Shown here: piece by piece, positions 35,139 through 44,372 of the stretch | Numbering within the stretch: the stretch's first letter is position 1 | How the letters are laid out: every line of letters begins with the position of its first letter | Assembly: GCF_020524355.2 (NCBI RefSeq) | Contig: NZ_CP129019.1 | Location: forward strand, 1,178,001-1,242,000 | Reading direction: 5' to 3' | DNA from: Mesobacillus subterraneus | Lineage (GTDB): Bacteria > Bacillota > Bacilli > Bacillales > Cytobacillaceae | Length of the DNA stretch: 64,000 bases | Translations under genes and position numbers: made by a program | The notes under the pieces: generated by a model | What the model saw: only the letters and a program-made list of their open reading frames with translations | Database searches by the model: none | What the model was told of the DNA's origin: nothing

Positions 35139-35579
35139 ATGAAAAATGAAATGAATCTTCATTTTAGCGCATTAAGCCAAAATGAATCTTTTGCCCGCGT
35201 CACGGTTGCAGCATTCATTGCACAGCTGGACCCAACGATGGATGAACTCACCGAAATAAAAACGGTTGTGTCGGAAGCAGTAACAAACGCCATCATTCAT
35301 GGTTACGAAAGTAATTCAGATGGAAAAGTGTTCATTTCTGTGATGATTCAGGATGGAACGGTGGAAATGCTGATTAAAGACGAAGGAATAGGGATTCCAG
35401 ATATCGATGAAGCTATGCAGCCGCTCTATACATCCAAGCCTGAACTTGAAAGGTCCGGTATGGGTTTTACGATTATGGAAAATTTCATGGATGAAGTACA
35501 AGTGAGATCAGAGCCCGGCTTTGGGACAGAGATTCGTTTGAAAAAGCACCTGTCAAAGAGCAAAGCGCTGTGCAATTAA
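35139..35579 (+). CDS. spoIIAB: Anti-sigma-F factor / serine kinase SpoIIAB
   Basis: A 146-residue GHKL-fold kinase that holds sigma-F inactive and phosphorylates SpoIIAA. ATP-binding boxes are visible: the N box in [15 protein letters not shown]1 in DEGIGIPD and G2 in SGMGFTIM. It starts three bases after spoIIAA's stop, consistent with strict stoichiometry. No unusual residue was noticed. Confidence 0.96.
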   Translation: MKNEMNLHFSALSQNESFARVTVAAFIAQLDPTMDELTEIKTVVSEAVTNAIIHGYESNSDGKVFISVMIQDGTVEMLIKDEGIGIPDIDEAMQPLYTSKPELERSGMGFTIMENFMDEVQVRSEPGFGTEIRLKKHLSKSKALCN

Positions 35580-35592
35580 GGGAGTTCTGCTT

Positions 35593-36351
35593 ATGGATGT
35601 GGAGGTAAAAAAGGATAATAGCCAAACGTATCTTAAGGACCATGAAGTCAAAGAACTGATTTTGAGAAGCCAGCAGGGAGATCAAGCCGCCAGGGACCTA
35701 ATCGTCCAGAAGAACATGCGGCTTGTGTGGTCTGTTGTCCAGCGCTTTCTCAACAGAGGATATGAGCCTGACGATCTGTTCCAGATTGGCAGCATCGACC
35801 TCTTGAAATCAGTTGATAAATTTGACCTCTCGTATGATGTGAAGTTTTCGACGTATGCCGTTCCAATGATCATTGGAGAAATTCAGCGGTTCATCAGGGA
35901 TGATGGTACCGTGAAAGTAAGCAGGTCACTAAAAGAAACTGGCAATAAAATCAGGAAAGCGAAGGATGAGCTTTCCAAGACTTTCGGCAGAGTCCCGACC
36001 GTCAATGAAATAGCCGAGTTTCTGGAAATTTCGCCTGAAGATGTGATCATGGCACAGGAAGCAAGCCGCAGTCCTGCATCCATCCATGAAACGGTGTACG
36101 AAAATGACGGTGACCCGATTACCCTGCTAGACCAGATAGATAATGGGGAAGAAGGCCGCTGGTTCGATAAAATCGCATTAAAAGAAGCAATAAATGAACT
36201 GGACGAACGGGAAAGACTGATCGTATATCTGAGATATTATAAAGATCAGACCCAATCCGAGGTCGCAGTCCGGCTCGGAATCTCCCAGGTCCAGGTCTCA
36301 CGCCTCGAAAAGAAAATACTGCAGCAAATGAAAGGCCGTATGGATCTTTGA
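35593..36351 (+). CDS. sigF: Sporulation sigma factor F
   Basis: The first forespore-specific sigma factor, 252 residues, activating early forespore genes including dacF. Region 2 (KFSTYAVPMIIGEIQRFIRDD), region 3 and region 4 (SEVAVRLGISQVQVSRLEKK) are all present. One oddity lies in region 2.2: the core-binding stretch reads FQIGSIDLLKSVDKFD, where the family has an almost invariant Gly at the Asp position (IGLLK); GAC versus GGC is a single base. The transcript ends at the hairpin overlapping the stop codon. Confidence 0.95.
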   Translation: MDVEVKKDNSQTYLKDHEVKELILRSQQGDQAARDLIVQKNMRLVWSVVQRFLNRGYEPDDLFQIGSIDLLKSVDKFDLSYDVKFSTYAVPMIIGEIQRFIRDDGTVKVSRSLKETGNKIRKAKDELSKTFGRVPTVNEIAEFLEISPEDVIMAQEASRSPASIHETVYENDGDPITLLDQIDNGEEGRWFDKIALKEAINELDERERLIVYLRYYKDQTQSEVAVRLGISQVQVSRLEKKILQQMKGRMDL

Positions 36352-36369
36352 ATCCATATGGCTTTTTTT
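36335..36369 (+). terminator. Terminator of the spoIIA operon
   Basis: GCCGTATGGAT / ATCCATATGGC stem with a six-base loop and a T7 run; it overlaps the sigF stop codon. Confidence 0.85.
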
Positions 36370-36383
36370 CATTTTATAATAGG

Positions 36384-36812
36384 CCATCAATAGAGCTTGT
36401 TGGTGTTGGTAAGATACAGATTATGGAAAAACAGTTCACCAACAGATCTTGTTGACATACGAAAATTCCGGTTTATGGAAAAAAGGTAACCAATAGAGCT
36501 TGTTGATGCATTAAAATTCCTTATTGTGGAAAATAGATACGCTATTTGAGCTTATTGGCGCCGATAAAATACATATTATGGAAAAATAGTTCACCAACAG
36601 ATCTTGTTGACACACGAAAATTCCGGATTATGGAAAAAAGGTAAACCAATAGAGCTTGTTGGTGCATTAAAATTCCTTATTATGGAAAATGAGGTCGCCT
36701 ACAGAACGAATTGGCACTTGGAAAATACATATTATGGAAAATAAGACCACCAACAGACTTATTGGCATCATAAAACTACGGATCATGGAAAAACAGTTCA
36801 TTAATAGCTGTT
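36384..36812. repeat. Eight-unit degenerate 52-bp-period repeat array
   Basis: A recurring ATGGAAAA(A) block occurs at 36423, 36475, 36526, 36578, 36630, 36682, 36734 and 36785, spaced 51-52 bases. Between blocks lie small palindromes such as CAACAGATCTTGTTG and CCAATAGAGCTTGTTGG. It fills the sigF-spoVAA gap. Open frames crossing it have no ribosome site and consist of repeat translation. Confidence 0.88.
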
Positions 36813-36909
36813 ATTCACTCCCCCAAACTCTTCTTTACAGAAAAACATCCACCAATTGTAGCTACTTTCTTAACCATTTATTGGACTTCATGAAAAAGCG
36901 TTATGAACC

Positions 36910-36916
36910 CATACTA
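36910..36916 (+). promoter_or_regulatory. Possible sigma-G -10 element of spoVAA
   Basis: CATACTA at 36910-36916 matches the sigma-G -10 pattern CATnnTA, 38 bases before the spoVAA ATG. No convincing -35 was found. Confidence 0.3.
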
Positions 36917-36953
36917 AATATACGAGGAAAACAATGTGTTGGAAGTGAAACTG

Positions 36954-37571
36954 ATGGAAAAAACGATTTATATCCGCATGCGAAACCGCGTCCAGGTCAA
37001 GCCTGAGGAATCGCTTTTGTTAGAGGATATTGCGCAAATCATTGCCAGTGAGGATATTTATGATGAATTGGCAGCACTAAAGGTCCTTAAAGTTACGCCT
37101 AAGGATCATATCCACATTGTTGATGTCATGAAGGTCATTGAATATATCACGGGGATATACAGGGATCATGAGGTTCAGGCAGTTGGACCGCCGCAAACAA
37201 TTATCGAGGTGATTTACAAGAAAAAAGGAATGTCAATTCCATTTTTTATCCTCGTCTGGTTCCTTTTGTTTTTCGGTGCAGCATTGACCATTATGAATTT
37301 CCATGAGGATGTCAGTATGCAAACGGTCCATGAGCGTCTTTACTACATTATGACTGGAGAAAAAGTAGAGAAGCCGCTTTTGTTCCAAATTCCTTATTCA
37401 ATTGGAATAGGAGTTGGCATGGTGGTATTTTTTAATCATGTATTTAAAAAGAGGTTAAATGAAGAGCCCAGTCCACTTGAAGTTGAAATGTTCAACTACC
37501 AGCAATCGCTTGACCAATATGTAATCTTGCATGAAAACAAGGAAAGCGTGAAGCATATAGATGACGATTAG
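36954..37571 (+). CDS. spoVAA: Stage V sporulation protein AA
   Basis: A 205-residue inner-membrane protein of the SpoVA complex, which moves dipicolinic acid into the forespore and out at germination. It has a cytoplasmic N-terminal domain and two membrane spans (IPFFILVWFLLFFGAALTI and IGIGVGMVVFFNHV), and ends with the conserved EEPSPLEVEMFNYQ. MEKTIYIRMR at 36954 matches the family start; the TTG 18 bases upstream is in frame but inferior. Overlaps spoVAB by 11 bases. Confidence 0.93.
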   Translation: MEKTIYIRMRNRVQVKPEESLLLEDIAQIIASEDIYDELAALKVLKVTPKDHIHIVDVMKVIEYITGIYRDHEVQAVGPPQTIIEVIYKKKGMSIPFFILVWFLLFFGAALTIMNFHEDVSMQTVHERLYYIMTGEKVEKPLLFQIPYSIGIGVGMVVFFNHVFKKRLNEEPSPLEVEMFNYQQSLDQYVILHENKESVKHIDDD

Positions 37572-37983
37572 CATCTTATTCATAATGCTGGTGGGACTGG
37601 CGAGCGGGCTGGCGGTAGGGTCTGGATTTGTAGCGTTTTTGTCTGTTCTAGGAGTGATCCCCAGACTTACACAGCTTACGAAGACAATGAAATTGATTTC
37701 CTGGTATGAATGGTCTGTTGTCCTTGGGGCTCTCTTGGGAACTGTCGGCAGCCTTAGGGACCCACTTCTCAGTTTTTCTCCGCTGGTTATGATTCCGCTT
37801 GGATTGGCGGGGGGAATATTTGTGGGAATGCTGGCTGCGGCGTTGACAGAGGTCCTGAATGTACTTCCCATTCTCGCTAAAAGAGTCAGGGTGGATGACA
37901 AACTAGAAACGTTGCTTATGGCGATCGTGCTGGGAAAAGTATTCGGATCATTATTCCATTGGATTTACTTTGTTGGACGTTAA
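37561..37983 (+). CDS. spoVAB: Stage V sporulation protein AB
   Basis: A 140-residue membrane protein with four spans, part of the SpoVA dipicolinate channel system. VGSGFVAFLSVLGVIPRLTQLTKT and the ALLGTVGSL segment are typical. The ATG lies within the end of spoVAA, so translation is coupled. In B. subtilis spoVAC would follow directly; here spoVAEA follows after 73 bases. Confidence 0.93.
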   Translation: MTISILFIMLVGLASGLAVGSGFVAFLSVLGVIPRLTQLTKTMKLISWYEWSVVLGALLGTVGSLRDPLLSFSPLVMIPLGLAGGIFVGMLAAALTEVLNVLPILAKRVRVDDKLETLLMAIVLGKVFGSLFHWIYFVGR

Positions 37984-38056
37984 GGCTTTTGTGAATGCTG
38001 AAAAAATCCGGGCACCCAGCTAGCAGAGAAATGAGCTGCAGAAAGGACGGCAAAAA

Positions 38057-38635
38057 ATGGCCGAGAAAAGGAAGGTAATCTTAATTACAGATGGTGATGA
38101 TTACGCTCGGCGTGCGGTTGAGAGTGTGGCTGCAGATGTTGGCGGGCGGTGCATCTCTCTTTCACATGGAAATCCTACTGTCCTTTCTGGGCCACAGCTT
38201 GTTAAATTGATCAAAAAAGCAGCGGAGGATCCAGTTTTGGTCATGTTTGATGACAGTGGTTTTCTTGGAGAAGGAGCCGGAGAGAAAGCGCTGAAATACG
38301 TAGCTGAGCATAAGGACATTGAGGTACTCGGAGCGATTGCCGTAGCATCGAAAACACATATGGCGGAATGGAGCCGGGTTGATTTTTGTATAGACCGGGA
38401 TGGTGAACTCACGCCATATGGTGTTGATAAGCATGGGCTGCAAGAACTTGAGATGGGGAGAATTAATGGAGATACAGTGTACTGCTTGGATACGCTTGAT
38501 GTCCCCTTAATTATCGGGATAGGTGATATAGGTAAAATGGCAAGGCGTGACCACTATAAATTAGGTTCGCCGATAACGAAGAAAGCAGTGGAAATCATCC
38601 TTGAAAGGAGCGGATTCTATGCCAGAGAAGAATGA
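38057..38635 (+). CDS. spoVAEA: Stage V sporulation protein AE (SpoVAEA)
   Basis: A 192-residue soluble protein, [19 protein letters not shown] at the N-terminus and [16 protein letters not shown] in the middle, matching SpoVAEA rather than the membrane protein SpoVAEB. It is an accessory product of the spoVA operon with no defined biochemical role. A GAAAGGACGG ribosome site precedes the ATG, and its end overlaps spoVAF by 17 bases. spoVAC, spoVAD and spoVAEB, which normally precede it, are absent. Confidence 0.93.
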   Translation: MAEKRKVILITDGDDYARRAVESVAADVGGRCISLSHGNPTVLSGPQLVKLIKKAAEDPVLVMFDDSGFLGEGAGEKALKYVAEHKDIEVLGAIAVASKTHMAEWSRVDFCIDRDGELTPYGVDKHGLQELEMGRINGDTVYCLDTLDVPLIIGIGDIGKMARRDHYKLGSPITKKAVEIILERSGFYAREE

Positions 38636-40091
38636 CAAGCTGCCAATCCCGCGATCATTGGACGAAGCTGAAAAGTATATGAAAGAGCACGTTGGCCTTG
38701 AAACCAGTTTTGACCTTGGAGTCCGAAAGCTGAAAATCCTGAAGAAAAATGTCCATTTTTATTATGTGAATGGGTTGTGCGATACAAGCTTCATCGTACA
38801 TATCGTTGAAGAACTCGTGGATATTAATGATAACGAAAAGCTTTCAACCCATCTCCAGGAGATTGTTGAAAATAGAATTACCCACCAATCCGTCGAGAAA
38901 ATCAAAACGATGGATGAACTTGTCGATCAGGTTCTTTCTGGACTTATTGTCATAATGGTTGAAGGTGAATCAATCGGACTCGTAGTCGATGTAAGAAGCT
39001 ATCCCGGAAGACAACCCCAGGAACCTGATACCGAAAAGGTCGTGCGTGGATCTCGTGATGGCTTTGTAGAAAATATCATTGTCAACACTGCATTAACAAG
39101 AAGACGGATCAGGGATGAAAACCTGCGTTTCGAAATGATGAAGGTTGGCGAAAGGTCAAAATCAGATGTTGCAATTGGATATATAAAAGATATTGCGAAT
39201 CCGGACTTGATTGAGGTCATCAAAAAGGAACTAAATACAATCAAAATAGATGGGATTACGATGGCAGATAAGACCATTGAGGAATTCCTTGTAAAACAGG
39301 GTTATAACCCTTACCCACTCGTAAGGTATACTGAACGTGCCGATGTAGCGGCGACCCATCTGTTAGAAGGACATGTCCTGATTTATGTGGATACATCTCC
39401 TAGTGTCATCATTACGCCAACGACCTATTTCCACCATCTTCAACATGCTGAAGAGTACAGGCAGTCACCTGGTGTCGGCACAATGGTTCGCTGGATACGA
39501 TTCCTTGGGGTGCTTGCTTCATTATTACTTTTGCCGTTATGGTATTTATTTGTGCAGAATCCAGATCTGCTTCCGGATAAAATTTCATTTATCGGGCCGA
39601 ATGAAGATTCCAATATTCCGATTTTCTTGCAGATCATGCTTGCAGATGGAGGCATTGAGTTCCTAAGGATGGCGGCCATTCATACGCCTACACCTCTCTC
39701 AACAGCGATGGGATTAATCGCTGCAGTCCTGATCGGGCAAATCGCAATCGATGTAGGATTATTTGTGCCAGAAGTCATCCTTTATGTTGCTGTGGCGGCA
39801 ATCGGGACCTACGCAACGCCAAGTTATGAACTTAGCATAGCAAACAAAATAGGAAGGGTATTCCTGTTGATTTCGACTGCTTTATTCCATGTACCGGGAT
39901 TTGTAGCAGGAACCACCGTTTGGCTGCTGATGCTTGCAAGTATTAAATCCCTGAACACTCCTTACCTATGGCCGTTTATTCCTTTTCATCCTGTAGCCTT
40001 CATGCAGATTATAATCAGGAGAGCTGTGCCAGGATCGAAAATCCGTCCAAGCATCGTTCATGCACGGAATCGCTACAAGCAGCCATCATAG
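38619..40091 (+). CDS. spoVAF: Stage V sporulation protein AF (GerA-like)
   Basis: A 490-residue protein homologous to germinant receptor A subunits. A soluble N-terminal half ([37 protein letters not shown]) precedes about five membrane spans from residue 300 on, and [21 protein letters not shown] is the GerA-type loop. It modulates germination speed with partner FigP in B. subtilis. A GAAAGGAGCGG ribosome site fits the ATG at 38619, six codons into the open frame. The operon ends at the hairpin at 40171. Confidence 0.93.
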   Translation: MPEKNDKLPIPRSLDEAEKYMKEHVGLETSFDLGVRKLKILKKNVHFYYVNGLCDTSFIVHIVEELVDINDNEKLSTHLQEIVENRITHQSVEKIKTMDELVDQVLSGLIVIMVEGESIGLVVDVRSYPGRQPQEPDTEKVVRGSRDGFVENIIVNTALTRRRIRDENLRFEMMKVGERSKSDVAIGYIKDIANPDLIEVIKKELNTIKIDGITMADKTIEEFLVKQGYNPYPLVRYTERADVAATHLLEGHVLIYVDTSPSVIITPTTYFHHLQHAEEYRQSPGVGTMVRWIRFLGVLASLLLLPLWYLFVQNPDLLPDKISFIGPNEDSNIPIFLQIMLADGGIEFLRMAAIHTPTPLSTAMGLIAAVLIGQIAIDVGLFVPEVILYVAVAAIGTYATPSYELSIANKIGRVFLLISTALFHVPGFVAGTTVWLLMLASIKSLNTPYLWPFIPFHPVAFMQIIIRRAVPGSKIRPSIVHARNRYKQPS

Positions 40092-40170
40092 TCCTGACCA
40101 TGTTACAATTGCGCGTTCCCTCAAATTATGATAAAGTGTTTTTAATTTACTAAAGACTTAAAGCGAAAAA

Positions 40171-40205
40171 TAAATAGACAGTTCATTAGGGGAACTGTCT
40201 ATTTA
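40171..40205 (+). terminator. Terminator of the spoVA operon
   Basis: Perfect 14-base stem TAAATAGACAGTTC / GAACTGTCTATTTA with a seven-base loop, T-rich 3' side. Confidence 0.9.
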
Positions 40206-40323
40206 TTTATTTTCACGGCTAATCGTTCTGATACCGAAGCATGTAAACAAGTTTATGCTGAAATAACAGAACAATAAGAAAACAAGCTCAAATTAAATGA
40301 TAGGCAAGGGATGAGGGGACAAC

Positions 40324-41643
40324 ATGGAATTTCATGGAACTGCAAAGGTTAACCGACTAGGGCATTTGGAGATTGGCGGTGTTGATACAATCCATTTGGC
40401 TGAAAAATATGGAACCCCGCTGTATGTTTATGACGTTGCCTTGATCCGGGAACGTGCAAGAGCATTCAAAAGGACTTTCGAGACTGCTGGGATTACCGCT
40501 CAAGTAGCTTATGCTAGCAAAGCTTTTTCAACCGTTGCGATGGTGCAATTGGCTGCGCAGGAAAACCTTTCGCTTGATGTCGTTTCTGGCGGCGAGCTTT
40601 ATACGGCGCTAGCTGCTGGCTTTCCCACAGAAAGAATCCATTTTCATGGCAACAATAAAAGCCGGGAAGAGCTGGTAATGGCTATTGAAAACAATGTCGG
40701 CTGTATTGTAGTCGATAACTTTTATGAACTTGAAATGCTGAAGGATATTTGCAATGAGAAGAGTAAGGTAATCAAGGTTTTATTACGAGTTACACCAGGT
40801 ATTGAAGCACATACACATGATTATATATTAACAGGCCAGGAAGATTCGAAGTTTGGATTTGATTTACAGAATGGACAGGCTGATACAGCTATGAAACTTT
40901 GCCTTGATGACAAGAATATCGATGTTCTGGGACTGCATTGCCATATAGGTTCACAGATTTTTGAAACAACAGGATTCATACTTGCTGCACAGAAAATTTT
41001 TGAAAAACTGCATCAGTGGAAAGAAGATTTGTCTTTTGATTCCAAAGTCCTCAATCTCGGCGGCGGTTTTGGTATTCGCTATACAGAAGAAGATGATCCT
41101 ATTCCAGCAGCACAGTACGTAGAGGAAATTATTGCTGAGGTGAAAAAGCAAGCTTCTCACTATTCGATGACTATGCCGGAAATCTGGATCGAGCCAGGAC
41201 GTTCCCTTGTTGGAGATGCCGGCACGACCCTTTACCGTATCGGTTCTCGAAAGGATGTTCCGAATGTCCGCCAGTACGTAGCTGTCGACGGGGGAATGAG
41301 TGATAATATTCGCCCGGCATTGTACCAGGCTAAATACGAAGCAGTTCTTGCAAACAGGGTAATGGACAATCCTGAAGAAACCGTATCGATTGCCGGTAAG
41401 TGTTGTGAATCGGGAGATATGCTAATTTGGGACCTTCCGTTGCCAAAGTCTGGTGACCAGGATCTTTTGGCTGTTTTTTGTACAGGTGCCTACGGCTATT
41501 CAATGACCAATAACTATAATCGCCTTCCAAGGCCTGCGGTCGTTTTCCTGGAGGATTCCAAAGATACGCTAGTGGTCCGTCGTGAAACATTTGAAGACAT
41601 GGTGAAATTGGATCTTCCTTTTAAAGAAAAGGTGAAAAATTAA
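40324..41643 (+). CDS. lysA: Diaminopimelate decarboxylase
   Basis: Makes L-lysine from meso-diaminopimelate, the last step of lysine synthesis. It is a 439-residue PLP enzyme of fold type III. The PLP lysine is in YASKAFS (about residue 66), GGGFGIRY binds phosphate, EPGRSLVGDAG contacts substrate and the partner-subunit cysteine is in KCCESGD. A GATGAGGGGAC ribosome site precedes the ATG. In B. subtilis it follows spoVAF and is expressed in the forespore as well. Its own terminator follows. Confidence 0.96.
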   Translation: MEFHGTAKVNRLGHLEIGGVDTIHLAEKYGTPLYVYDVALIRERARAFKRTFETAGITAQVAYASKAFSTVAMVQLAAQENLSLDVVSGGELYTALAAGFPTERIHFHGNNKSREELVMAIENNVGCIVVDNFYELEMLKDICNEKSKVIKVLLRVTPGIEAHTHDYILTGQEDSKFGFDLQNGQADTAMKLCLDDKNIDVLGLHCHIGSQIFETTGFILAAQKIFEKLHQWKEDLSFDSKVLNLGGGFGIRYTEEDDPIPAAQYVEEIIAEVKKQASHYSMTMPEIWIEPGRSLVGDAGTTLYRIGSRKDVPNVRQYVAVDGGMSDNIRPALYQAKYEAVLANRVMDNPEETVSIAGKCCESGDMLIWDLPLPKSGDQDLLAVFCTGAYGYSMTNNYNRLPRPAVVFLEDSKDTLVVRRETFEDMVKLDLPFKEKVKN

Positions 41644-41668
41644 GCTGCACTCCGCAGCTTTTTTTGGT
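41642..41668 (+). terminator. Terminator of lysA
   Basis: AAGCTGC / GCAGCTT stem with a five-base loop and seven Ts. Confidence 0.85.
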
Positions 41669-41698
41669 TGGTAAGCGGGGAACTATAAAATTGTACAG

Positions 41699-41894
41699 GT
41701 GTGGATAACTACATGTAGTATTCTTAATCTAGCTCCAGCGCTTGTCGGGGCTAACCAAGGCGCATGCGCTTTCCTTTATCCAGCTCCAGCGCCTAGCCCC
41801 TCGAGTCGCTTCGGTCCTGCCAATGAAGTCAAAGAACGACTTCACTGTCAGGCCCTCCAGCGCTTGTCGGGGCTAACCAAGGCGCATGCGCTAT
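41699..41894. repeat. GC-rich intergenic repeat element, copy 2
   Basis: It begins GTGTGGATAACTACATGTAG, contains AGCTCCAGCGCCTAGCCCCT and GTCAAAGAACGACTTCACTG, and carries its end motif GTCGGGGCTAACCAAGGCGC twice. The first bases hold TGTGGATAA (41700-41708), a perfect DnaA box on the minus strand. It lies between lysA and a small membrane gene. Confidence 0.82.
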
Positions 41895-41957
41895 CCTGTT
41901 TAAGTTGGCTAAAATCCCGGTCTTATTGTAGAATTACTGATTGGGAGGGATTCTGGT

Positions 41958-42053
41958 TTGAAAAAGAACAACTGGCTGCTATTTGTGTTATTATTATTGA
42001 TGTCTGTTGGATGGGGAGCATACTATTGGTTTTTTATCGTGCCAGGACAATAG
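41958..42053 (+). CDS. 31-residue single-span membrane peptide, unknown
   Basis: The short frame MKKNNWLLFVLLLLMSVGWG, then AYYWFFIVPGQ, starts at a TTG with a TGGGAGGGA ribosome site at 41942-41950. It encodes one membrane helix with a lysine-rich cytoplasmic end. I do not recognise it. The ribosome site, clean hydrophobic profile and placement outside the neighbouring repeat favour a real gene, but the size keeps confidence moderate. Confidence 0.5.
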   Translation: MKKNNWLLFVLLLLMSVGWGAYYWFFIVPGQ

Positions 42054-42275
42054 CCACAGAAAAAGATTTGAAGTATCGGTACAGATTATGTATGATATTA
42101 TCAATTCAATTAAAATGAAGAACCATAAATGACGGAAAAACATATATTATCAAAATGAAGTTTTAACATTTGATTGTTTGTGCTTTCTATTTCCGGGAAG
42201 CAAAGGTTTAAGTTGGATGAAATATGGAAAAAATGGTTTTGTTATCATTCCATTATTACTGTCAAACCACAATGA

Positions 42276-42663
<388 letters not shown>

Positions 42664-42664
42664 T

Positions 42665-43195
42665 TTATTTTTTTCTGCTTTTCCTTTCCTCAAGGGCCAT
42701 CCGCCGATCTGAAATGACATCGCTTCGATCTCTTGTGGAGTGCCGATGGATTAAGTCTGGATTTTGCAGATTACTGCTTGTTCCCCATGTAAAACCATTA
42801 TTTCTGCACTCATCATAGCAAAGTCTTTTAAGCTCGGTGTCGCATAAGGGCAGGTTAAAGCTGGTGTAAGGAGCGTTGTTGAGCAGGGTGTGCCTTCTTT
42901 TAGACAGTGTTTCTGTCAAAAGCTCAGGGTCGATTCCCAATTCTGCTGTTGATTCTTTTGTATCTGCAAAAATTTCCTCTGCTTTCGTTAAAGTCCTAAT
43001 TGCTCCAGGAAAATTATTGCGGCGATGGTGGTAAGTTGACACAGCCAAAAGGATTAGTGCTACCCAAATCGATTTTTTATTGCCAGAATCTGTTGCTTTC
43101 CAATATTCTTCCAAGATCTCATGGCATTCAAAATAATCCCTGTCTCCGTGGAAATGAGAAAGGAATTGTATATAGGATGATGGATATTTTGTCAT
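42665..43195 (-). CDS. ypuF: DUF309 family protein YpuF
   Basis: A 176-residue protein with the DUF309 core near the N-terminus (DYFECHEILEEYWK, then LILLAVSTYHHRRNNFPGA), a helical fold whose conserved His/Glu pattern suggests metal or ligand binding. The function is unknown. The C-terminal 60 residues are charged and poorly conserved. GGGGG eight bases before 43195 supports that ATG rather than the one at 43213. Its position beside scpA agrees with B. subtilis, although here it is transcribed against ribT and scpA. Confidence 0.82.
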   Translation of the reverse strand: MTKYPSSYIQFLSHFHGDRDYFECHEILEEYWKATDSGNKKSIWVALILLAVSTYHHRRNNFPGAIRTLTKAEEIFADTKESTAELGIDPELLTETLSKRRHTLLNNAPYTSFNLPLCDTELKRLCYDECRNNGFTWGTSSNLQNPDLIHRHSTRDRSDVISDRRMALEERKSRKK

Positions 43196-43272
43196 GTAAT
43201 AACCCCCAATCAAGTACCCCTAGCTTAGCATAAATTTAATAAAATGATGAAACAAGAAAACAGCAAAGCTAA

Positions 43273-43298
43273 AAATGCCCGGCTGGTGCCGGGCATTT
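43273..43298. terminator. Terminator between yjcZ-like gene and ypuF
   Basis: AAATGCCCGGC / GCCGGGCATTT perfect 11-base stem with a TGGT loop; A-rich on the left, so effective on the minus strand. Confidence 0.8.
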
Positions 43299-43325
43299 AC
43301 TCATTGCTTTTCAAATTATCTTAGC

Positions 43326-43421
43326 TTATAACCAGGCTGCACCAACGATGATGAGCAAAATGAAAAGCACGACGATTAAAGCAAATCCAGCTCCGTATCC
43401 ATAACCTTTTTTATCTGACAT
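43326..43421 (-). CDS. YjcZ-family small sporulation protein (31 aa)
   Basis: A 31-residue peptide, MSDKKGYGYGAGFALIVVLF, then ILLIIVGAAWL: the Gly/Tyr-rich start and single hydrophobic helix are characteristic of the YjcZ/sporulation-associated small membrane proteins common in Bacillus. An AGGAGGT ribosome site precedes the ATG at 43421 and a strong terminator follows, which supports a stand-alone gene. Its precise role in spores is unknown. Confidence 0.85.
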   Translation of the reverse strand: MSDKKGYGYGAGFALIVVLFILLIIVGAAWL

Positions 43422-43623
43422 TTAGCATTACCTCCTATTAGTGAAATAGCCTAATATACAATTACAGCATATGCAGGTACGATGAGAAGGGTTTGGGCGC
43501 AAGCTTGTATTTTTAAGGATGAACTAGATATTTGTGCTTATAAATTTGTAATGGATAACATGAAGTTAATCTACTATACTTATATAATGATGCAGTTCAT
43601 TATAGGAATTTTGGTGGGAAATA

Positions 43624-44368
43624 ATGCAATATAACGTGAAAATTGAGGCCTTTGAAGGCCCGTTGGATTTACTTCTGCACTTGATCAATACTTTGGAGAT
43701 TGATATTTATGATATACCTGTTGCGGAAATAACTGAACAGTATTTAATGTATATCCATGCGATGAAGGAATTGCAGCTCGATGTCGCAAGTGAATATCTT
43801 GTAATGGCAGCGACGCTGTTGGCAATAAAAAGCAAGATGCTCCTTCCTAAGCATGAAGAAGAATTGGAAGATGGATTTGATTTTGATCAAGAAGAGGATC
43901 CGCGAAATGAACTCGTGGAAAGATTGATTGAATATAAGAAATTCAAAGAGGCAGCAATTGACCTGAAATCCCTTGAGGAGGAACGGGGATTAATGTATAC
44001 CAAACCTCCAAGTGACCTTACAGAGTATGCTGATGAAATAAAAGGTGAAAATACTAATCTTGATATATCTTTGTATGACATGCTTGGTGCATTTCAAAAG
44101 CTTTTAAGAAGGAAAAAACTACAAAGGCCCATATCGACTAAAATAGCCCGTCAGGAAATTTCCATAGAAAAAAAGGATGGACGAAGTCTTGAGTTTCCTG
44201 AAAATTAGCGGCACAAGGAAAAAATTCTATGACCTGTTTCCCGAATCTGACCGTGAACATATTGTCGTTACTTTCCTGGCAATTCTCGAACTTATCAAAC
44301 GGAAAGAAATCGACGTTGAACAGGAACAAAACTTTGCTGAAATATATATGACAGCGAGAAAGGAGTAA
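43624..44368 (+). CDS. scpA: Segregation and condensation protein A, frameshifted near the C-terminus
   Basis: The kleisin subunit of the Smc-ScpA-ScpB condensin that organises the chromosome. The N-terminal Smc-binding part ([19 protein letters not shown]) and the ScpB-binding middle are intact. An A7 run at 44168-44174 (six expected) shifts the frame in [15 protein letters not shown]; with one A removed the winged-helix C-terminus ([16 protein letters not shown]) joins and the protein is about 247 residues, normal length. As read, a 194-residue product without the C-terminal Smc-head contact is made. Followed four bases later by scpB. Confidence 0.92.
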
Positions 44369-44372
44369 GAGC

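Noticed and set aside
36689..37006. 105-codon frame before spoVAA
   Set aside because: Consists of 52-bp array sequence and overlaps spoVAA out of frame.
41699..42118. 139-codon frame after lysA
   Set aside because: Starts inside the repeat element and overlaps the better-supported 31-codon gene in another frame.
44168..44174. Programmed frameshift in scpA at A7
   Set aside because: No Shine-Dalgarno-like stimulator or hairpin stands out, and similar indels occur in G and C runs elsewhere, so a common sequencing cause is simpler.
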